Source: Roseomonas acroporae (GTDB lineage Bacteria > Pseudomonadota > Alphaproteobacteria > Acetobacterales > Acetobacteraceae). From it: 64,000 nt of DNA. A program made the position numbers and the translations under genes. Below, piece after piece: positions 61,861-64,000 of the stretch. The DNA lies in assembly GCF_023223525.1 (NCBI RefSeq), contig NZ_JALPRX010000038.1, forward strand, positions 62,001 to 126,000. Reading direction: 5' to 3'. Position 1 is the first letter of the stretch. Each line of letters starts with the position of its first letter. The notes below the pieces were generated by a model. That model was given only the letters and a program-made list of their open reading frames with translations. It was not told the DNA's origin and ran no database searches.

Positions 61861-62239
61861 CGGGGCAGGGGCCGGGCGCGGCGGCCGGGACGCCGGGCGG
61901 GTGCCGCGCCCTGGCCGGCCGCCCGGTGGCCCGACAGGTGGCCCGACCGGTCGGCCCGACCTGCCAGCCCGACCTGCCGTCGCGAACCGCCGGAAGGCGG
62001 CAGCGCCCGCGGCCGCGAGGCCGCACGGGACGCGAAGGAAGGCCACGGAGCGCCCGCCCGCGCCGGACCGCGTTCCGCTGTAGACCGCCGGGCGCGCCTC
62101 CCGCATCCTCCGGTCCGCGCCGCCCGCCGCGTGTCGCCGCCGGGCGGCCGGGGGTGCCGCCGCGCCGCCGGCACGCGCCGGCCGGGCCCCGACGCGGCGC
62201 CCCCTGCCGATGAAAGCCCCGAAGGAAGCTCCCGGCCCG
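61861..62239. other. Gap before pdxJ
   Basis: These 379 bases contain a GGTGGCCCGACAGG-type tandem (about 61924-61955), a GGCCCGACC/GGTCGGGCC-like inverted repeat, and no gene. The pdxJ promoter is expected here. Confidence 0.45.
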
Positions 62240-63022
62240 ATGCAGCGACTCCGACTCTCGGTGAACGTCGACCACGTCGCCACGCTGCGCAACGCGCGCG
62301 GCGGCACCTTCCCCGATCCGGTCGAGGCCGCGCGCCTCGCCATCGAGGCCGGCGCCGACGGCATCACCGTGCATCTGCGCGAGGACCGCCGCCACATCCG
62401 CGACGCCGACGTGCTCCGCCTGCGCGCCGAGGTGCCGACGCGGCTGAACTTCGAGATGGCGGCGACCGAGGAGATGGTCGCCTTCGCCTGCGGGCTGCGC
62501 CCCGAGGCGTGCTGCATCGTCCCCGAGAAGCGCGCCGAGCTGACCACCGAGGGCGGGCTCGACGTGCTGCGCTTCGCCGAATCCCTCGCGCCGCAGGTGG
62601 CCCGACTCGCCGCCGCCGGCATCGAGGTCGCGATCTTCGTCGAGCCGGACGCCGCGCAGATCGCCGCCTGCCACCTGATCGGCGCCGCCGCCGTCGAGCT
62701 GCACACCGGCGCCTATGCCGAGGCCGGCGGCGCGGCGCGCGAGGCGCATCTCGCCCGCCTGCGGAACGGCGCCACCGCCGCGCGATCCGCCGGCCTGTCC
62801 TGCCACGCCGGCCACGGCCTGACCTACGGCAACGTCTCCCCCGTCGCCGCCCTGCCGGAACTTTCCGAGGTCAGCATCGGCCATTTCCTGATCGCGCAGA
62901 GCGTGTTCGAGGGCCTGCCCGCCGCGATCGCCCGCATGCGCGCCCTGCTCGATGCCGCGCGCGGAGACACCGTGCCCGGGGACGGCGTGCCCGGGGATGC
63001 GGCCGAGGATGCCGTGCCATGA
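62240..63022 (+). CDS. pdxJ: Pyridoxine 5'-phosphate synthase PdxJ
   Basis: The protein has 260 residues. PdxJ condenses 1-deoxyxylulose 5-phosphate with aminoacetone 3-phosphate to make pyridoxine 5'-phosphate. The family signature is clear: LRLSVNVDHVATLRNARGGT, then EAGADGITVHLREDRRHI, LNFEMAATEEMVAFACGLRP, VPEKRAELTTEGGLDV, VEPDAAQIAACHLIGAAAVE, HAGHGLTYGNVSPVAALPEL and EVSIGHFLIAQSVFEGL. The ATG at 62240 is preferred (family start); an in-frame ATG at 62210 would add ten residues. The C-terminal tail is a run of GDxVPGD units (10-15 residues) beyond the domain. Confidence 0.95.
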   Translation: MQRLRLSVNVDHVATLRNARGGTFPDPVEAARLAIEAGADGITVHLREDRRHIRDADVLRLRAEVPTRLNFEMAATEEMVAFACGLRPEACCIVPEKRAELTTEGGLDVLRFAESLAPQVARLAAAGIEVAIFVEPDAAQIAACHLIGAAAVELHTGAYAEAGGAAREAHLARLRNGATAARSAGLSCHAGHGLTYGNVSPVAALPELSEVSIGHFLIAQSVFEGLPAAIARMRALLDAARGDTVPGDGVPGDAAEDAVP

Positions 63023-63104
63023 ACCGGCGCCGGCCCCGGGCGCGGGCATGGCCGCCACGCGCCGGCGCGACGCCGCGCCGCCACGGTGGCCGGGAGGACA
63101 CGCC

Positions 63105-64000
63105 ATGCTGAAGCACGTCGAGGCCGGCACGCTGGACGTCGCCTATCTCGAGACCGGCGATCCCGCCGGGTGGCCGGTCGTGCTGCTGCACGGCTTCCCC
63201 TACGACGTGCACGCCTATGCCGAGGTCGCGCCCCGACTCGCCGCCGAGGGCGCGCGCGTGATCGTGCCCTGGCTGCGCGGCTACGGCCCGACCCGCTTCC
63301 GCTCGCCCGCGACGCTCCGCTCCGGCGAGCAGGCGGCGCTGGGCGCCGACCTGCTGGCGCTGCTCGACGCGCTGGGGCTGGGGCACGCGCTGCTGGCCGG
63401 CTACGACTGGGGCGGCCGCGCCGCCTGCGTCGTCGCGGCGCTGTGGCCGGAGCGCGCGAGCGGCCTCGTCTCCGTCAACGGCTACAACATCCAGGACATC
63501 GCCCGCGCCGCGCGCCCCGCCGCGCCGGCGATGGAGCACCGCCTCTGGTACCAGTACTACTTCCACGGCGAGCGCGGCCGCGCCGGGCTGGAGAAGGACC
63601 GGCGCGCCTTCTGCCGCCTGCTCTGGCAGCTCTGGTCCCCCACCTGGCGCTTCGACGACGCCACCTACGAACGCAGCGCCGCCGCCTTCGACAACCCCGA
63701 CTTCGTCGACGTGGTGATCCACTCCTACCGCCACCGCTTCGCCCTGGTGGAAGGCGACCCGGCCTGCCTCGACATCGAGCGCCGCCTCGCCGCGCAGCCC
63801 CCGATCGCCGTGCCGGCGATCACGCTCGACGGCGACGCCGACGGCGTCTCCTCGATCGGCGGCACCGCCAGCCATGCCCGCCGCTTCACCGGCCCGCACG
63901 CGCACCGCGCCGTGCCCGGCGTCGGCCACAACCTGCCGCAGGAGGCGCCGGAGGCGTTCGCGCGGGCGGTCCTGGACTGCCGTGCCGGCAGGATCGCCTG
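63105..64000 (+). CDS. Alpha/beta hydrolase, epoxide/haloalkane-hydrolase type (partial at window edge)
   Basis: At least 298 residues are encoded in the window. The last two bases (TG at 63999-64000) could begin a stop. Sequence features are VVLLHGFPYDVHAYAEVAPR, the nucleophile elbow LLAGYDWGGRAACVV with Asp in the nucleophile position (as in epoxide and dehalogenase relatives), the charge-relay acid in AITLDGDADGVSS and the His in AVPGVGHNLPQEAPEAF. There is a WYQYYFHGERGRAG cap segment. ATG 63105 has CGGGAGGACACGCC upstream. It is unrelated to pdxJ beyond position (82-base gap). Confidence 0.88.
   Translation, partial: MLKHVEAGTLDVAYLETGDPAGWPVVLLHGFPYDVHAYAEVAPRLAAEGARVIVPWLRGYGPTRFRSPATLRSGEQAALGADLLALLDALGLGHALLAGYDWGGRAACVVAALWPERASGLVSVNGYNIQDIARAARPAAPAMEHRLWYQYYFHGERGRAGLEKDRRAFCRLLWQLWSPTWRFDDATYERSAAAFDNPDFVDVVIHSYRHRFALVEGDPACLDIERRLAAQPPIAVPAITLDGDADGVSSIGGTASHARRFTGPHAHRAVPGVGHNLPQEAPEAFARAVLDCRAGRIA

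Overview
The window is very GC-rich, densely coding DNA from an alphaproteobacterium. Several things point to Acetobacteraceae (a Roseomonas-like, aerobic, catabolically versatile bacterium), but this is an inference and was not tested by alignment: the base composition, four orphan TctC/Bug-type solute receptors, CaiB-type CoA-transferases, a complete fixNOQP-GHIS locus, and a YfgM-like/BamB pair. I see no rRNA, tRNA, CRISPR array, transposase or phage gene.

Layout. 0.2-5.9 kb is catabolic: a TctC receptor, two class III CoA-transferases and an amidase-family protein that lacks two of its three catalytic residues. 6-18 kb is mostly housekeeping: an HTH protein, a pteridine-reductase-like SDR with folB, uvrC with a repeat-built insertion, a hybrid sensor kinase, a nicotinamidase, an HU protein, a lipoprotein, and the YfgM/BamB pair. 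18.4-22.6 kb is an aromatic-acid locus: an AAHS-type MFS transporter divergent from a LysR regulator, then a Rieske oxygenase and a small YdhR-like protein. 22.7-27.3 kb holds a chemoreceptor remnant, a PhoR-like kinase, an LpoA-like lipoprotein and rsmI. The last two are divergent and overlap at their 5' ends. 27.5-39.1 kb is a beta-oxidation-like module: enoyl-CoA hydratase, thiolase-like protein and IclR regulator on the minus strand, facing a nitronate-monooxygenase-like flavoprotein, acyl-CoA dehydrogenase, acyl-CoA ligase, SDR and three TctC receptors on the plus strand. 39.2-48.7 kb is the cbb3 oxidase structural and assembly operon (minus strand), with an FNR/FixK-like box upstream and a SafE/DsbD-like copper-handling candidate.

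49.3-59.9 kb is the accessory part. An AT-rich leader precedes a DUF6875-like protein and a stand-alone A-PCP-TE (NRPS-like) enzyme, then a DUF3182-like protein overlapping an alpha/beta hydrolase, and four glycosyltransferases, three of them in an overlapping minus-strand operon. I cannot assign a product. It is the best candidate here for an undescribed biosynthetic system. 60.4-64 kb has an intact amidase, pdxJ and a partial Asp-nucleophile alpha/beta hydrolase that runs off the window.

The other notable layer is repeat structure. A composite element (an AT-richer ~63-bp hairpin module next to a large GC palindrome) occurs at four intergenic loci, once as four exact-period tandem copies. 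Two further gaps hold arrays of hairpins that share a GGGC-NNN-GCCC core. In-frame minisatellites decorate uvrC, a lipoprotein gene, ccoI and a glycosyltransferase. Coordinates were read by eye from the sequence. Family names come from motif recognition, without database searches.
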